DNA from: Caryophanales bacterium
Lineage (GTDB): Bacteria > Bacillota_I > Bacilli_A > RF39 > UBA660
NCBI GenBank assembly: GCA_016282415.1
Contig: JAEEKO010000046.1
Coordinates: 1 to 10,193 of the forward strand
DNA: 10,193 nucleotides
Reading direction: 5' to 3'
The translations under genes were made by a program, and so were the position numbers. Below, piece after piece: positions 9,956 through 10,193 of this stretch (position 1 is the first letter of the stretch; each line of letters starts with the position of its first letter). Below the pieces are notes generated by a model, which worked only from the letters and a program-made list of their open reading frames with translations, was not told the DNA's origin and made no database searches.

Positions 9956-10193
9956 GTGAAGGAGTTTATTCATAATTTAAAAGTATCTGCTAAATTTTAC
10001 AAAGGAAATGGTTTTAAAATATTCTTACTAGTAATTACAACTATAATTATTATGGGTTTAAGAATAGTAACTCCAATTCTATCAGCAAAAACGATAGTAT
10101 ATTTAACCGATAATAAATTAAAACAAGTTGTTTTTGTAGCACTAATAATATTAGTTATTGATATAGTATGGGATTTATTTTGGTACTTACAAA
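9956..10193 (+). CDS. ABC exporter, N-terminal transmembrane domain (3' end outside window)
   Basis: The first 79 codons of a protein starting at GTG 9956, truncated by the window edge. A basic amphipathic lead (KEFIHNLKVSAKFYKGNGFK) is followed by a first membrane helix (about 20-38), a loop with RIVTPILSAKTIVYLTDNKLKQ, and a second helix ending in DLFWYLQ. The pattern of helix 1, the 'P.i....i..l.....' loop and helix 2 is typical of type IV ABC exporters (MsbA/LmrA/BmrA-like fused permease-ATPase). The ATPase domain is not in view, so substrate and family branch are unknown. AGGTG (9944-9948) lies seven bases before the GTG, and no in-frame ATG with a better site exists nearby. It heads a new transcription unit after the ASCH terminator. 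Confidence 0.72.
   Translation, partial: MKEFIHNLKVSAKFYKGNGFKIFLLVITTIIIMGLRIVTPILSAKTIVYLTDNKLKQVVFVALIILVIDIVWDLFWYLQ

Noticed and set aside
1..10193. Mycoplasma-type code (TGA as tryptophan)
   Set aside because: All 15 visible tryptophans use TGG, and no gene other than the ASCH case has an in-frame TGA that could be read through.
1..10193. CRISPR array, tRNA, rRNA or insertion sequence
   Set aside because: I found no regularly spaced repeats, cloverleaf-like sequence, transposase motifs or inverted terminal repeats. The only repeats are terminator hairpins and the rplM promoter pair.

Overview
This is a very AT-rich window with every gene on the + strand, densely packed, with short intergenic gaps and many Rho-independent terminators. 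Gene content and order point to a low-GC Firmicute (class Bacilli), probably from a small-genome, poorly cultured lineage near the Erysipelotrichales/RF39/Mollicutes part of the tree. That placement is inference. All 15 tryptophan codons I can see are TGG, and 18 of the 19 stop codons visible here are TAA or TAG, so the standard bacterial code fits.

Layout. Positions 1-1723 hold the 3' end of metG, an orphan 54-codon gene between two terminators, and a GNAT acetyltransferase-tatD pair. Positions 1713-5482 are a condensed copy of the Bacillus subtilis metS-yabD-yabE-rnmV-ksgA-yabG-veg ... spoVG ... yabP-yabQ-divIC region: tatD, a reduced YabE-like 3D-domain protein, rsmA, yabG, veg, spoVG, yabP, yabQ and divIC, with rnmV and the intervening genes absent. 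YabG, SpoVG, YabP and YabQ are sporulation-linked, so this reduced genome probably retains endospore formation. Positions 5500-6501 hold a zinc-ribbon membrane protein with a C-terminal OB-like domain, framed by two nearly identical terminator hairpins.

Positions 6577-9376 match the conserved Firmicutes ecfA1-ecfA2-ecfT-truA-rplM-rpsI string. Here, however, the two ECF-transporter ATPases are shortened and stripped of catalytic motifs in different ways, and ecfT is absent at this site. I consider this intact but degenerate ATPase pair the most unusual content. rplM-rpsI has a strong promoter with a 17-nt direct repeat and a foldable leader that resembles an L13 autoregulatory leader. Positions 9420-10193 hold an ASCH-domain gene and the start of an ABC-exporter gene.

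Regulation. Several transcription units begin within a few bases of the previous terminator's T-tract, and their start codons lie only 15-18 nt past the -10 box, implying very short leaders. Housekeeping units carry a TGnTATAAT-like extended -10. The sporulation units yabG-veg and yabP-yabQ-divIC instead carry CATAnnnT elements resembling mother-cell sigma (SigE/SigK) promoters. No tRNA, rRNA, CRISPR array or insertion sequence was seen, and no stretch longer than 300 bases lacks a gene.
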